A stretch of DNA of 64,000 nucleotides, taken from contig NZ_CP165782.1 of assembly GCF_000513895.2 (NCBI RefSeq), positions 1,302,001 through 1,366,000 of the forward strand, read 5' to 3'. This document shows positions 44,205 through 54,486 of the stretch, piece after piece (position 1 is the first letter of the stretch; every line of letters starts with the position of its first letter). The notes below the pieces were generated by a model, which saw only the letters and a list, made by a program, of their open reading frames with translations, was not told where the DNA came from and did not search any database. Source of the stretch: Ensifer sp. WSM1721. GTDB taxonomy: Bacteria > Pseudomonadota > Alphaproteobacteria > Rhizobiales > Rhizobiaceae. The position numbers and the translations under genes are program-made.

Positions 44205-45668
44205 ATGATCGCGTTCATCGAGAGTTACTGGCCGCATTTTCTGGCTCTGCTGTCGTTCGCCTTGGGCGTCCCGGCAATCATCCATGCAGCGATGACGAAA
44301 GACGATGTGCGTGCGGCCGCCGGCTGGGTCGGGGTCGTCCTCCTCTCGCCGGTTATCGGCGCGCTCATCTACGCGGTAGCGGGCATCAACCGGATGCGCC
44401 GCTCGTCCATCGGCCTGCAGCGCTCGCTACTGCGATCGACCGAGCGCGACCCGTTCGGGCGTTTCGATATCACGCATGACCAGGTGATAGCCCGTTTCGG
44501 ACAGCGCTTCGCGGCGATGAAGATGCTCGGGGATCGGGTTGCGCGCTTTACGATGTCGACGGGAAATCAGATCGTCATGCTCGAAGGCGGCGACGACGTC
44601 TACGCGGCGATGCTCGACGAGATCTTCGCCGCGCGCCGCAGCATCCTTATCGAAAGCTATATCTTCGACCGTGATCCAATCGGCCTACGATTTGCGGATG
44701 CGCTGATCGCCGCCGTCAAGCGCGGCGTCAGCGTGCGCGTTCTCATCGACGCTGTCGGGGCGCGCTACTCCGTGCCGAGCATTGTCGGCTATCTGAAGGA
44801 AGGGGGGGTGCCGACTGCCGTCTTCAACGGCAACATCATCATGGGCCTGAGATTGCCCTATGCCAATCTCAGGACCCATCGCAAGATCATGGTGGTCGAT
44901 GGGGCGGTGGCCTTCGCCGGCGGGATGAACATTCGGGCCGGTTTTTCTGCCGAGCTCGCGGGTACTGCAGCTTCCTTTGACACCCATTTCCGTGTGACCG
45001 GACCTGTCGTCGCGGACATCTTCCAGGTCGCGGCGGAGGACTGGCAGTTTTCGAGCGATGAGGTGCTGACGGGTGACGCCTGGCGGCTCGCCGACCTCCC
45101 GGAGAAGCCGGAGGTGCCGTCGGTGTTGATGCGCGCCGTTCCGTCGGGCCCCGACAATACCAACGAGACGAACCATAAGATGCTGATGGGGGCCTTCTCG
45201 GTCGCGCGAAAGCATATCCGGCTGATGTCGCCCTATTTCCTACCTGACAAGGAATTGGTCAGCGCGTTGGTGACGGCGGCGAGGAAGGGAGTCGAGGTGG
45301 ATATCATCGTCCCTGCCGTCAACAATCTAACGCTCGTCGATCGCGCGATGACAGCGCAGTTCGATCAGGTGCTGAAAGGCCACTGCCGGGTCTGGAGGGC
45401 AAAGGGCGCCTTCAACCATTCCAAGCTGATGGTTGTCGATGATCGGTGGGCCTATGTCGGTTCGACCAATCTCGATCCGCGTTCTCTGCGCCTCAATTTC
45501 GAGTTCGATCTCGAAATACTCGACGATGGATTCGCGCGCACAATCAGCGACAAAATCTGGGCCATTCGCGCAACCGCCGAAGAGGTGACTCTCGCCGGCC
45601 TTCGAGCGGAACCCCTCGCAAACCGGCTGGCAAATCGCCTGCTCTGGCTTGGCTCGCCTTATCTTTAG
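44205..45668 (+). CDS. cls: cardiolipin synthase
   Basis: This 487-residue membrane enzyme condenses two phosphatidylglycerols to cardiolipin. Two N-terminal hydrophobic segments (about 8-30, 40-62) are followed by two phospholipase D HKD motifs, HRKIMVVDG at H225 and HSKLMVVDD at H405. The start at MIAFIESYW gives the normal length; an upstream frame to 44088 adds 39 residues of doubtful value. A RIME-like repeat follows 23 bases after the stop. Confidence 0.93.
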   Translation: MIAFIESYWPHFLALLSFALGVPAIIHAAMTKDDVRAAAGWVGVVLLSPVIGALIYAVAGINRMRRSSIGLQRSLLRSTERDPFGRFDITHDQVIARFGQRFAAMKMLGDRVARFTMSTGNQIVMLEGGDDVYAAMLDEIFAARRSILIESYIFDRDPIGLRFADALIAAVKRGVSVRVLIDAVGARYSVPSIVGYLKEGGVPTAVFNGNIIMGLRLPYANLRTHRKIMVVDGAVAFAGGMNIRAGFSAELAGTAASFDTHFRVTGPVVADIFQVAAEDWQFSSDEVLTGDAWRLADLPEKPEVPSVLMRAVPSGPDNTNETNHKMLMGAFSVARKHIRLMSPYFLPDKELVSALVTAARKGVEVDIIVPAVNNLTLVDRAMTAQFDQVLKGHCRVWRAKGAFNHSKLMVVDDRWAYVGSTNLDPRSLRLNFEFDLEILDDGFARTISDKIWAIRATAEEVTLAGLRAEPLANRLANRLLWLGSPYL

Positions 45669-45691
45669 GAAAAGAATCACGCCGCGGCAGA

Positions 45692-45785
45692 CTACAGCGC
45701 CATGCGTCTTTTCAGACGCACAAAGGACGCTGTAGCGCTTTGAATTGCTGCATATTCAGTCCTTAAATCGGCTACGATTTAAGGA
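45692..45785 (-). repeat. RIME-like repeat, copy B
   Basis: This is copy A in the other orientation. It has TGCGTCT-ttt-CAGACGCA (45703-45720), the core TTTGAATTGCTGCAT (45739-45753), and TCCTTAAATCG-gcta-CGATTTAAGGA (45760-45785). Over the core and both palindromes it agrees with the first 95 bases of copy A at nearly every base. Confidence 0.85.
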
Positions 45786-45815
45786 AACAAGCAGCAGGCG
45801 TCGCGCCGATGCTCG

Positions 45816-46145
45816 TCAGATCGAAAAACTTGTGCCGCAGCCACAACTTGCGACCGCATTCGGATTCTTGATCTGAAAGGACTGGCCGAGCAGGTTGTCC
45901 ACGAAGTCGATTTCCGAGCCGCCCATGTAGACGAGCGAAAGACTGTCGATCAGGACTTTGGCATTGCCCTTTTCCAGAACGAGGTCGTCCTCGTTTTCCT
46001 GATCAACCAGATCGAACTTATAGGAGAAGCCGGAGCAGCCGCCGCCCTCGACGGAGACGCGCATGGCGCTCTTGTCTTTTTCCGCCTGGAGAATCGCGGC
46101 AATGCGTTTGGCCGCCGCATCCGAGAGGGTCACTGTTTCCTGCAT
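45816..46145 (-). CDS. erpA: iron-sulfur cluster insertion protein ErpA (A-type carrier)
   Basis: This 109-residue HesB/IscA family protein carries and delivers Fe-S clusters. The three cluster ligands are C37 in GGGCSGF and C101-G-C103 near the C-terminus. ErpA and IscA differ little; the single gene away from a suf or isc cluster favours ErpA. It diverges from dgt. A small inverted repeat CATAC-tatag-GTATG (46303-46317) lies between them. Confidence 0.88.
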   Translation of the reverse strand: MQETVTLSDAAAKRIAAILQAEKDKSAMRVSVEGGGCSGFSYKFDLVDQENEDDLVLEKGNAKVLIDSLSLVYMGGSEIDFVDNLLGQSFQIKNPNAVASCGCGTSFSI

Positions 46146-46360
46146 CGTCTTTGCCTCCTGCCGGGGTCAAGAACCGGAGAGATTCGTTTTCGTCTTGGCG
46201 TTACAATCGCACGGAACGGAGAGCCGAGCGTCGGTATTTCCGCCAATTCATTGTTCTTTCGCAATGATCTAGGCGGCACGCGATCGCTGCTTTCCTGTAG
46301 CGCATACTATAGGTATGAAGGCTTGAATGCCCCGTCAATGGGACGACCTTCAGGTGTGAC

Positions 46361-47578
46361 ATGACATTCGACAGAAAGGCCCTCGGCTTCGGTTACGGCG
46401 AACATGCCGCTTTTGCTTCGGACCCTTGGACTTCGCGCGGCAGGCTCTATCCTGAGGCATCGAGCCCGACCCGATCCGATTTCCAGCGCGACCGTGACCG
46501 CATCGTCCACACGACCGCTTTCCGTCGCTTGAAGCACAAGACCCAGGTATTCATCGCGGCCGACGGCGATCACTACCGCACGCGACTGACGCATACGATC
46601 GAGGTCGCCCAGATCGCTCGTGCCCTGGCGCGCGCGCTGAAGCTTGACGAGGATCTTGCGGAGGGCGTCGCGCTCGTCCACGATTTCGGCCATACGCCCT
46701 TCGGGCACACCGGCGAGGATGCGCTGCACGACGTGTTGAAGCCCTATGGCGGCTTCGATCACAACGCCCAGTCGTTGCGGATCGTCACCAAACTGGAGCG
46801 GCGTTACGCGGAATTCGACGGGCTGAACCTGACATGGGAGAGCCTCGAGGGCCTCGTGAAACACAATGGGCCGCTGGTGACCGCGGACGGGCAGGGCACG
46901 CGCGGTCCGGTTCCGCAGCCGATCCTCGACTACTGTGCTATCCACGACCTCGAGCTCGCAAGTTTTGCCAGTCTGGAGGCTCAGGTTGCCGCAATAGCTG
47001 ACGATATCGCTTATAATACCCATGATATCGACGACGGATTGCGGGCGGGCTATCTCACCTTCGATATGCTGGAGGAGGTCCCGTTTCTCGCTGGGCTGAT
47101 GCGCGAGGTCCGCGATCGCTATCCGGGCCTGGAAAGGAGTCGCTTCACGCATGAGATCATGCGGCGGCAGATCACTGCGATGGTCGAGGACGTGATCGGC
47201 ATAGCGCAGGCGCGTCTTCGTGAAATCCGGCCTCAGAGCGTTGGCGACGTTCGGGGCGCCGGCAAGATCATCGCAACCTTCTCTGAGGCGATGAGCGAGA
47301 CGGACCGGCAAATCAAGAACCTGCTGATGACGCGTATCTATCGGCATCCGGAGGTTATGCGCGTGCGGCAGGCAGCGGCATCGATCGTGACGGATCTCTA
47401 TCGGGCTTTCATGGCCGATCCGTTGCTCATGAAAGAGCATTACTGGATCGATCAGATCGCCGGCATGGCCGAGCCGGCCCGCGCACGCCATGTCGGAGAT
47501 TATCTCGCCGGGATGACGGACACTTTCGCGATAAGCGTGCACAGGCGCTTGTTTGACCATACGCCTGATTTGCGCTAG
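46361..47578 (+). CDS. dgt: deoxyguanosinetriphosphate triphosphohydrolase-like protein
   Basis: This 405-residue HD-domain protein is of the Dgt type. The metal ligands are H78 in [19 protein letters not shown] and H107-D108 in [19 protein letters not shown], with a further Asp in [16 protein letters not shown]. Such enzymes remove triphosphate from dNTPs; the substrate preference of this 400-residue group differs from E. coli Dgt. argS follows 96 bases downstream. Confidence 0.92.
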   Translation: MTFDRKALGFGYGEHAAFASDPWTSRGRLYPEASSPTRSDFQRDRDRIVHTTAFRRLKHKTQVFIAADGDHYRTRLTHTIEVAQIARALARALKLDEDLAEGVALVHDFGHTPFGHTGEDALHDVLKPYGGFDHNAQSLRIVTKLERRYAEFDGLNLTWESLEGLVKHNGPLVTADGQGTRGPVPQPILDYCAIHDLELASFASLEAQVAAIADDIAYNTHDIDDGLRAGYLTFDMLEEVPFLAGLMREVRDRYPGLERSRFTHEIMRRQITAMVEDVIGIAQARLREIRPQSVGDVRGAGKIIATFSEAMSETDRQIKNLLMTRIYRHPEVMRVRQAAASIVTDLYRAFMADPLLMKEHYWIDQIAGMAEPARARHVGDYLAGMTDTFAISVHRRLFDHTPDLR

Positions 47579-47674
47579 TGACGCCCCGCGCGGAGGCTAG
47601 AGGTTCACGATGAACCCGGCCTCCTTTTGAATTTGCGCCATTCTCCAGTGTGGCTGGGAAAGCGGACGGATCAG

Positions 47675-49435
47675 ATGAATCTTTTCACAGACTTCGAATC
47701 AAGAATTAAGAACATTCTGGAATCCGTTGATATCGTTCGTGTAAAGCGATCTGATCTCGATTTTGGGCGAATCAATGTCGAGCCGCCCCGCGATGCAAGC
47801 CACGGCGATGTGGCGACCAACGCGGCAATGGTTCTGGCGAAGCCGCTGGGCATGAACCCGCGCGCGTTTGCCGACCTGATCGTCGAGAAGCTGCGGCTGG
47901 AGCCTGAGGTGGCTGAGGTCTCCGTCGCCGGGCCGGGGTTCATCAATGTCCGCCTCTCGGTGGGCTACTGGCAGAAGCTTCTGTCGGCAATGGCGCGGGC
48001 AGATACCGATTTCGGCCGCAGCACCGTCGGCGCCGGGCGGAAGGTGAACGTCGAATATGTCTCGGCCAATCCGACGGGGCCGATGCATGTCGGCCATTGC
48101 CGCGGCGCAGTCGTCGGCGACGCGCTCGCCAACCTCCTGGCCTTTGCTGGCTACGACGTGACGAAGGAATACTACATCAATGACGCCGGTTCGCAGATCG
48201 ACGTGCTCGCCCGGTCGGCGTTCCTGCGTTACCGACAGGCGCTCGGCGAGGAGATCGGTGAGATTCCGGCCGGGCTCTATCCCGGCGACTATCTCGTGCC
48301 TGTCGGCGAGGCGCTCGCGGATGAATTCGGCACGAGCCTCAGGATCATGCCGGACGAGAAGTGGATGCCGCTCGTCAAGGAGCGTGTGATCGACGCGATG
48401 ATGGCGATGATCCGTGAAGATCTGGCGGCGCTCAACGTCAACCATGATGTCTTCTTTTCCGAGCGGACGCTGCACGACAACGGCGCGGCGCCAATCCGTA
48501 CCGCCATCAACGACCTGACCTTCAAGGGTCATGTCTACAAGGGCACGCTGCCGCCCCCGAAGGGGCAGTTGCCGGAGGACTGGGAAGACCGCGAGCAGGT
48601 TCTCTTCCGCTCGACCGAAGTGGGCGACGACATCGATCGCCCGCTGATCAAGTCCGACGGGAGCTATACTTACTTTGCTGCCGACGTTGCTTACTTCAAG
48701 GACAAGTTCGACCGTGGTTTCCACGAAATGATCTATGTCCTCGGCGCCGATCATGGCGGTTACGTCAAGCGCCTGGAAGCTTTGGCGCGCGCGATTTCCG
48801 GCGGTACGGCGAAGCTGACGGTGTTGCTTTGCCAGCTTGTCAAGCTCTACCGCAATGGCGAGCCCGTGAAGATGTCCAAGCGCTCGGGTGATTTCGTGAC
48901 CCTTCGCGATGTTGTCGACGAAGTCGGTCGCGATTCTGTGCGGTTCATGATGCTTTACCGCAAGAACTCGGAGCCGCTCGACTTCGACTTTGCCAAGGTG
49001 ACGGAGCAGTCGAAGGATAATCCGGTCTTCTACGTACAATATGCCCATGCGCGTTGCCGGTCCGTATTCCGTCAGGCGGCGGAAGCGTTCTCCGACCTTG
49101 ATTTGTCCTCGATCGATCTTGCCGGCGCTGTGATGGGTAGGATTGTTGACCCTGCGGAAACACAGCTCGTCGCCAAACTGGCAGAATATCCGCGCGTGGT
49201 TGAGGCGGCGGCACTCTCGCAGGAGCCTCATCGAATCGCTTTTTACCTGTATGATCTTGCAGCGGTCTTCCACGGACTCTGGAACAAAGGTAAAGAAAAT
49301 CCGGAATTACGGTTTGTTAACGATAAGAACAGAGAATTAAGCATTGCCAGACTCGGGCTGGTGCATGCTGTCGCCTCGGTATTGAAGTCAGGCCTGTCGA
49401 TAACAGGCACTTCGGCACCGGAAGAGATGCGGTAG
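47675..49435 (+). CDS. argS: arginyl-tRNA synthetase
   Basis: This 586-residue class Ia synthetase charges tRNA-Arg. It has an N-terminal Add1 domain (about 1-105), the HIGH-type motif in [20 protein letters not shown], and a KMSKR-type motif in [16 protein letters not shown]. The start at [12 protein letters not shown] is normal for alphaproteobacteria; the longer frame to 47627 is less likely. The SPOR gene follows 63 bases later, so the two may be cotranscribed. Confidence 0.97.
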   Translation: MNLFTDFESRIKNILESVDIVRVKRSDLDFGRINVEPPRDASHGDVATNAAMVLAKPLGMNPRAFADLIVEKLRLEPEVAEVSVAGPGFINVRLSVGYWQKLLSAMARADTDFGRSTVGAGRKVNVEYVSANPTGPMHVGHCRGAVVGDALANLLAFAGYDVTKEYYINDAGSQIDVLARSAFLRYRQALGEEIGEIPAGLYPGDYLVPVGEALADEFGTSLRIMPDEKWMPLVKERVIDAMMAMIREDLAALNVNHDVFFSERTLHDNGAAPIRTAINDLTFKGHVYKGTLPPPKGQLPEDWEDREQVLFRSTEVGDDIDRPLIKSDGSYTYFAADVAYFKDKFDRGFHEMIYVLGADHGGYVKRLEALARAISGGTAKLTVLLCQLVKLYRNGEPVKMSKRSGDFVTLRDVVDEVGRDSVRFMMLYRKNSEPLDFDFAKVTEQSKDNPVFYVQYAHARCRSVFRQAAEAFSDLDLSSIDLAGAVMGRIVDPAETQLVAKLAEYPRVVEAAALSQEPHRIAFYLYDLAAVFHGLWNKGKENPELRFVNDKNRELSIARLGLVHAVASVLKSGLSITGTSAPEEMR

Positions 49436-49498
49436 GTAGTGTCACCATTTCCCCACAATGCACTGGCAATTCAACGCAGGCAGTTGTGAGTGGAGAGT

Positions 49499-52399
49499 AT
49501 GGCAGACAAACAATTCGCACGAAGCGGTCCGGCAGAATTCGATACATTGGCCGATGATGATCCGTTGAGCGAACTTGCCCGCATTGTCGGTTACGATGCT
49601 CGGCCAGCCGTTCAGCAATTGCAGGAGCTGCAGCGCCACCAGGAGACCATGCGGCGTGAGCCGGCCTTCGATCTCGAGGAGGAACTGCTCCGCGCGTTCG
49701 ATAGCTACGATGCTCCCCGCGCCGCGCCGGTCCAGCCGGATAGCGGCCTCATCGAGCATCCGTCTGCCGGTATTGCCGAGGGGCCGTCTTCCGGTTCGAA
49801 TGAGCAGCCCATCGAGGCTGCTCCCGCTGTCGAGGACGTTGCCTCAGCGGAACATCGTTCCGCCCCGGTCGAGCAAGCGCCTGTCGAGGTGGCTTCGCCT
49901 GTGTCGGTTCCCAATCCTTTCGCCGTCGAGGAACAGGCCATCGTCGACGAGCCGCAGGCGGTCGAAGCGGCCGACGACCTAGAGCGCGAGCTCGAATTGT
50001 CGCTTGGCTATAATTTGCCGCTCGATGCCGCCGAGGGCGAGATCGCGCAGCCAGCACCTGAGCCTAAGGTAGACGAGCTTCCCGCTTTCTATGACTGGCA
50101 GGAACCGCTATCGTCTAAGCTAGCGGCTGCCGGTAAGCTTGGAGAACAGGCGGCGGAGCCCGTCTACTTCGACATGGCCGCGGATCATGTCTCATCGGTC
50201 GAAGTGAAACGGTCGGAAGGCGTTGCCGCCGCTGAGTCCGCTGCGCCGTCGCAGCCTGCTGCGCCTTCCGGTGGAGACGATGGCCTCCTGGCTGATGTCG
50301 AGCGGTTCCCCATTGCCTTAGCGACCGGCATGGTGGCCGCCGCGGCTGAACCTGTGGTTCAGGAGCGGGCCGCTTCCGCCGTGAAGAAGAATACCTATCC
50401 CTTTACACCGATGTTCAGTCGCGCGACGCCGGTTGCGTCGCCAACCGGCGTTTCGCCGCAGCGAGCCTTTGCCTCCCCCATGACGGAGCCGGCTGCCGCG
50501 AAGGCGACTGCTGCCCCGGCCGTTCTGCCGGACGTGCCCGAAGCAGTGCCCGCAGCCCCTCAATTCGTAGCGAAGCGAGAGCCGGAAGCCGAGGTCGAGC
50601 CGAGCTTCGATATAGAGAACTTCGAACTGGAACTGGCTGACATCGCGCTCGACATTGATTTGGCGGAGGAAGGTGCGGAGGAGGCGGCGCCGAGCGTCCC
50701 CGAGCAGCCGATCGCATCGCACCCTGCACTTGTGGAGTCGCCCGCGCAGCCGTTCCTGCAGGCGTTGGGCGTGCCGAAAGAGCCGGAATCACGCGCCGAT
50801 CAGCCCCGGTCATCGGCTCCTGAGGTCGTCGAGGAGCCGCCGACCGAAAGCCCGCTGCCCTTCGATCCGGCCATGATTGGCGAAACGGAAAGCGGCGTGG
50901 CGCCGATTGCCGATCTCGATGTTCCGCAATTGCCGGTCCTGGAGGCCGAAGAAAAATCTGTTCCTTATCCGGCCGATTACGATCTCGATATCGACGCCGA
51001 AATGGCGCAGCTTTTCGCCACGCCCGCGCCTGCCGCCAAGAGCGGCGCGCACGCCGGCGATGCTGATATGGCCGCAACGCCAGCCTCAACGGCCAAGGGC
51101 GCTCCCGCTCTCGCTTCGATCGATGATTTCGACGAGTTCGAGAAGGCGATGGAGGAGGACTTCCAGCGCTCGATGGCGGAGCGCCGCGGCACCGTGCAGG
51201 AGGTCGAACGCATGGCGGCAGCGCCGCGGGCCGATGCCGACGACTATGCCGAGCAGGGCTATGGCCGCCGCTCCCAGCGCACGATGCTCCTGGCCGCGAG
51301 CGTTGCCGGCATCATCATTCTCGGTGGCGCCGGCGTTTACGCCTGGATGGGCGGGAGCAACGCAGTGCTTTCCGGCGACGGCCCGAAGATCATCCTTGCG
51401 GACAAGGACCCGGTGAAGGTCGTGCCGGAGGAGAAGGGCGGCAAGACCGTGCCCAATCAGGATAAGGCCGTTTACGACCGCGTTGCTGGCGACAAGAACA
51501 TTGCCCCTTCCCAGGAGGCCCTGGTCTCCTCGACGGAAGAACCGATGGACGTGGTGCAGAGAACGTTGACTCCTGAGACCTTGCCGCTCGAAGGCAGCAA
51601 TGAAGCCGACGGCTTGGCTGGCGTACCCGCCGCGGACGAAGACGAAGTCGCACGGCTGTTGCCGGATGGCGATGGCATCAATGCCGAAGAGGCCGAAGCG
51701 GCGAAGGGGCCTGCCGTCACGCCGCGCAAGGTCCGTACCATGATCGTGAAGCCGGACGGCACGCTGGTCCAGCGCGAAGAGCCGGCAGCGCAGCCGGAAA
51801 GCGTCGCCGTCGCCAGTGCGGAGCCGATCCCGGCACGGGCCTCCGGCGTCGCATCCGGCTCGCAGGGCAAGGCAGCCGCTGCCGACGCCGACGCCGAATT
51901 GCGCGCTGCCGAGCAGCCGGCAGGACGCGCGGACGAAGTCGCTCTCTCCGCGGCGGAAGACGCGGTGGGCGAACTCGCCCCCGTTCGCAGCGTCAAGACG
52001 ACCGCTGTCGGCAACGAGGCGACGCCACGGCCGCAGACGCGCCCGGCGGGTGAGGCGGGAACGGGCGCTATTCAGCGTCCCGCGGAAAGCCAACCTGCAA
52101 CGCAAACAGCAAGCGCCGAGCAGGCAGCCCCCTTGGCAACGGCTTCGGTTCCGGCCGGAAGCTATGTAATCCAGATCGCGTCGCTCCCCTCGGAGGCCGA
52201 AGCGCAGAAGAGCTATAACAATCTCTCGGCGAAGTTCGCGAGCGTCATCGGCGGCCGTGGTGTCGATATCCGCAAGGCGGAGATCGCCGGTAAGGGCACC
52301 TATTATCGGGTACGCATACCGGCTGGTTCGCGCGAGGAGGCGAATGCGCTTTGCTCAAAGTACAAGAGTGCAGGCGGAAGCTGCCTCGTAACCAAGTAG
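49499..52399 (+). CDS. SPOR domain-containing inner-membrane protein
   Basis: This 966-residue protein has a very long acidic, Pro/Ala/Glu-rich and probably disordered cytoplasmic part (1 to about 590), one transmembrane helix near 594-616 (LLAASVAGIIILGGAGVYAW), a low-complexity periplasmic linker, and a SPOR domain at the C-terminus from about 885 on (SYVIQIASLPSEAEAQKSY to the end). SPOR domains bind denuded glycan strands at the division septum. The gene lies between argS and nagZ, the order kept in related genomes. The start is ATG 49499; GTG 49490 is possible. Specific function unknown. Confidence 0.88.
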   Translation: MADKQFARSGPAEFDTLADDDPLSELARIVGYDARPAVQQLQELQRHQETMRREPAFDLEEELLRAFDSYDAPRAAPVQPDSGLIEHPSAGIAEGPSSGSNEQPIEAAPAVEDVASAEHRSAPVEQAPVEVASPVSVPNPFAVEEQAIVDEPQAVEAADDLERELELSLGYNLPLDAAEGEIAQPAPEPKVDELPAFYDWQEPLSSKLAAAGKLGEQAAEPVYFDMAADHVSSVEVKRSEGVAAAESAAPSQPAAPSGGDDGLLADVERFPIALATGMVAAAAEPVVQERAASAVKKNTYPFTPMFSRATPVASPTGVSPQRAFASPMTEPAAAKATAAPAVLPDVPEAVPAAPQFVAKREPEAEVEPSFDIENFELELADIALDIDLAEEGAEEAAPSVPEQPIASHPALVESPAQPFLQALGVPKEPESRADQPRSSAPEVVEEPPTESPLPFDPAMIGETESGVAPIADLDVPQLPVLEAEEKSVPYPADYDLDIDAEMAQLFATPAPAAKSGAHAGDADMAATPASTAKGAPALASIDDFDEFEKAMEEDFQRSMAERRGTVQEVERMAAAPRADADDYAEQGYGRRSQRTMLLAASVAGIIILGGAGVYAWMGGSNAVLSGDGPKIILADKDPVKVVPEEKGGKTVPNQDKAVYDRVAGDKNIAPSQEALVSSTEEPMDVVQRTLTPETLPLEGSNEADGLAGVPAADEDEVARLLPDGDGINAEEAEAAKGPAVTPRKVRTMIVKPDGTLVQREEPAAQPESVAVASAEPIPARASGVASGSQGKAAAADADAELRAAEQPAGRADEVALSAAEDAVGELAPVRSVKTTAVGNEATPRPQTRPAGEAGTGAIQRPAESQPATQTASAEQAAPLATASVPAGSYVIQIASLPSEAEAQKSYNNLSAKFASVIGGRGVDIRKAEIAGKGTYYRVRIPAGSREEANALCSKYKSAGGSCLVTK

Positions 52400-52424
52400 G
52401 TTTCGAAGGGATTCGATCTACGGT

Positions 52425-52455
52425 CAGGCGCGGCAGAGATGCCGCGCCTGTTTCA
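52425..52455 (+). terminator. intrinsic terminator after SPOR gene
   Basis: CAGGCGCGGC-agagat-GCCGCGCCTG is a perfect ten-base stem followed by TTTCATT. Confidence 0.75.
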
Positions 52456-52537
52456 TTGCAGATACTTGCCTGTGCATGAGCCGCGAACCAGCGCTTTGTG
52501 GCTTCGCGGCGCAGGCCGGGGACACTATGCTTCTCGC

Positions 52538-53554
52538 ATGAGCGAATCAAAAGCATTCATTTCCGGCTGCAAGGGGCTTACGCTGACGGCGGAGGAGCGC
52601 AGCTTCTTTGCCGGCGAGCGCCCCTGGGGCTTCATCCTCTTCGGACGCAACATCGGCGCGGAAGAGCAGATCCGTGATCTGGTCGAGAGCCTGCGTGAAA
52701 GCATCGGCAGCCCGAAGGCGCCGGTGCTGATCGATCAGGAAGGGGGGCGCGTCCAGCGCATCCGCCCGCCGCTTGTGCAGCAATATCCGAGTGGCGCGGT
52801 GATCGGCGAGATCTATCGGCGAGACAGGGAAATGGGCCTGCGCGCCGCATGGCTGATGGGCCGGCTTCACGCCTTCGACCTGATGCGTTTCGGCATCACC
52901 GTCGATTGCCTGCCGGTTCTGGACGTGCCCGTGCCCGGAAGTCACGATGTAATCGGCAACCGGGCCTATGGCCACGATCCGGCGACGGTCGCTGCCATCG
53001 GCCGCGCGATGAGCGAGGGATTAAAGGCAGGCGGTATGCTGCCGGTCATGAAGCACATGCCCGGCCACGGCCGTACCTTCGTCGACTCGCATCACAGCCT
53101 GCCTGTCGTCAGCGCCGATCGGAACGAGTTGGAGAACAGCGACTTCCTGCCCTTCATTGCAATGAAGGATGAAGCGATGGCCATGTCGGCGCACATGGTT
53201 TTCACCGCAATCGACCCCGACAATCCGGCGACGACCTCCGCCAAAGTGGTGCGCGAGATCATTCGCGGCCATATCGGCTTCGACGGCCTTTTGATGTCCG
53301 ATGACGTGTCGATGAATGCTCTCGCCGGCGACATGGCGACACGCGCGAAGGGTATTATCGCTGCGGGCCTTGATCTCGTCTTGCATTGCCATGGCATAAT
53401 GGAGGAAATGAAGGCCGTCGCCGACGTTGTGCCGGTGCTTTCCGGCGAGCGGCTGCGCCGGGCGAGGGCGGCCGAGGCCGCGTTCCAGAAACCCGATAGT
53501 TCAAACGAAGCCGTATTGCGAACGGAGTTCAATGCGATGTTCGCCCTGGCATAG
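52538..53554 (+). CDS. nagZ: beta-N-acetylhexosaminidase NagZ
   Basis: This 338-residue GH3 enzyme removes GlcNAc from 1,6-anhydromuropeptides in cell-wall recycling in the cytoplasm. The signature is KHMPGHGRTFVDSHHSLP with the catalytic Asp-His pair, and the nucleophile Asp is expected in LLMSDDVSMNAL. The ATG at MSESKAF is chosen; an upstream frame to 52439 lies over the terminator. It is followed by scpA after 65 bases. Confidence 0.93.
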   Translation: MSESKAFISGCKGLTLTAEERSFFAGERPWGFILFGRNIGAEEQIRDLVESLRESIGSPKAPVLIDQEGGRVQRIRPPLVQQYPSGAVIGEIYRRDREMGLRAAWLMGRLHAFDLMRFGITVDCLPVLDVPVPGSHDVIGNRAYGHDPATVAAIGRAMSEGLKAGGMLPVMKHMPGHGRTFVDSHHSLPVVSADRNELENSDFLPFIAMKDEAMAMSAHMVFTAIDPDNPATTSAKVVREIIRGHIGFDGLLMSDDVSMNALAGDMATRAKGIIAAGLDLVLHCHGIMEEMKAVADVVPVLSGERLRRARAAEAAFQKPDSSNEAVLRTEFNAMFALA

Positions 53555-53619
53555 AGCGGCCGCGTGCCGCTATAAGCCGACCGGGTTTGAGGCGGCGCCG
53601 CCGCGCTGAAAGGATAGTG

Positions 53620-54486
53620 GTGACGAGTTCGGGCGAGAGGCAGGGAGAAGCTGTGACGAAGGCGCCGCTGGAGCCTTTGTGGCAGGACGAGTCCGCCGAT
53701 CGTGGATTGCACGAGGAAGAACTCGTCGTCGACATTGCAGGCTTTGAAGGTCCCCTCGATCTGCTTCTGCATCTCGCCCGCAGCCAACGCGTCGATCTTT
53801 CCCGCATCTCGGTCCTGGCGCTTGCGGAGCAATATATCGCCTTCATCGAACGGGCGCGGTCCATTCGCATCGAGCTTGCGGCCGATTACCTCGTCATGGC
53901 GGCGTGGCTCGCCTACCTCAAATCACGCCTGCTGATCCCGCAGCAGACCAAGGATGAGGGGCTGTCGGGCGAGGAGATGGCCTCAGCGCTCGCATTCCGA
54001 TTGAAACGGCTGGAGGCGATGCGCGATGCTGCAACGAGATTGGTCAACAGGAACCGCCTCGGCCGCGACATCTTCGCGCGCGGAGCGCCCGAGCACATCG
54101 TCGCAGAGAAGAGATCCGGCTGTGACGCCTCGCTTTACGACCTGCTGACGGCCTATGCCACGCTCAGGCAGCGTCAGGCGATAACGCAGGTGACGATCGA
54201 GAAGCGCCACGTCTGGTCGCTCGCCGATGCGCGGCTGATCCTGGCGAGGATGGTCGGAAGCCTCGATGATTGGACCGCACTCGACCACTTTCTGGTCCGG
54301 TACATGACAAGCCCGAAGGAGCGCGCGACGGCGATTGCGAGTTCCTTTGCCGCGTCGCTCGAAATGGTGCGAGAGGGAAGGTTGGAAATCCGTCAGGAGG
54401 GCGCCTTCGCGCCTATCTACCTCAAACGTGGGCCAAGACCGTTCGATGCGGCAACCCTGGCGGAGATGGAGGCAGCGCGTGGCTGA
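53620..54486 (+). CDS. scpA: segregation and condensation protein A
   Basis: This 288-residue kleisin bridges the SMC dimer with ScpB. The N-terminal FEGPLDLLLHLARSQRVDLSRISVLALAEQYI is diagnostic, and a winged-helix C-terminus follows. Start is uncertain between two adjacent GTGs (53617, 53620) and an upstream ATG at 53587; GTG 53620 has AAGGA five bases upstream. It overlaps scpB by eight bases. Confidence 0.92.
   Translation: MTSSGERQGEAVTKAPLEPLWQDESADRGLHEEELVVDIAGFEGPLDLLLHLARSQRVDLSRISVLALAEQYIAFIERARSIRIELAADYLVMAAWLAYLKSRLLIPQQTKDEGLSGEEMASALAFRLKRLEAMRDAATRLVNRNRLGRDIFARGAPEHIVAEKRSGCDASLYDLLTAYATLRQRQAITQVTIEKRHVWSLADARLILARMVGSLDDWTALDHFLVRYMTSPKERATAIASSFAASLEMVREGRLEIRQEGAFAPIYLKRGPRPFDAATLAEMEAARG

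Noticed and set aside
47699..49273. A 524-codon minus-strand frame opposite argS
   Set aside because: Shadow of argS, for the same reasons.
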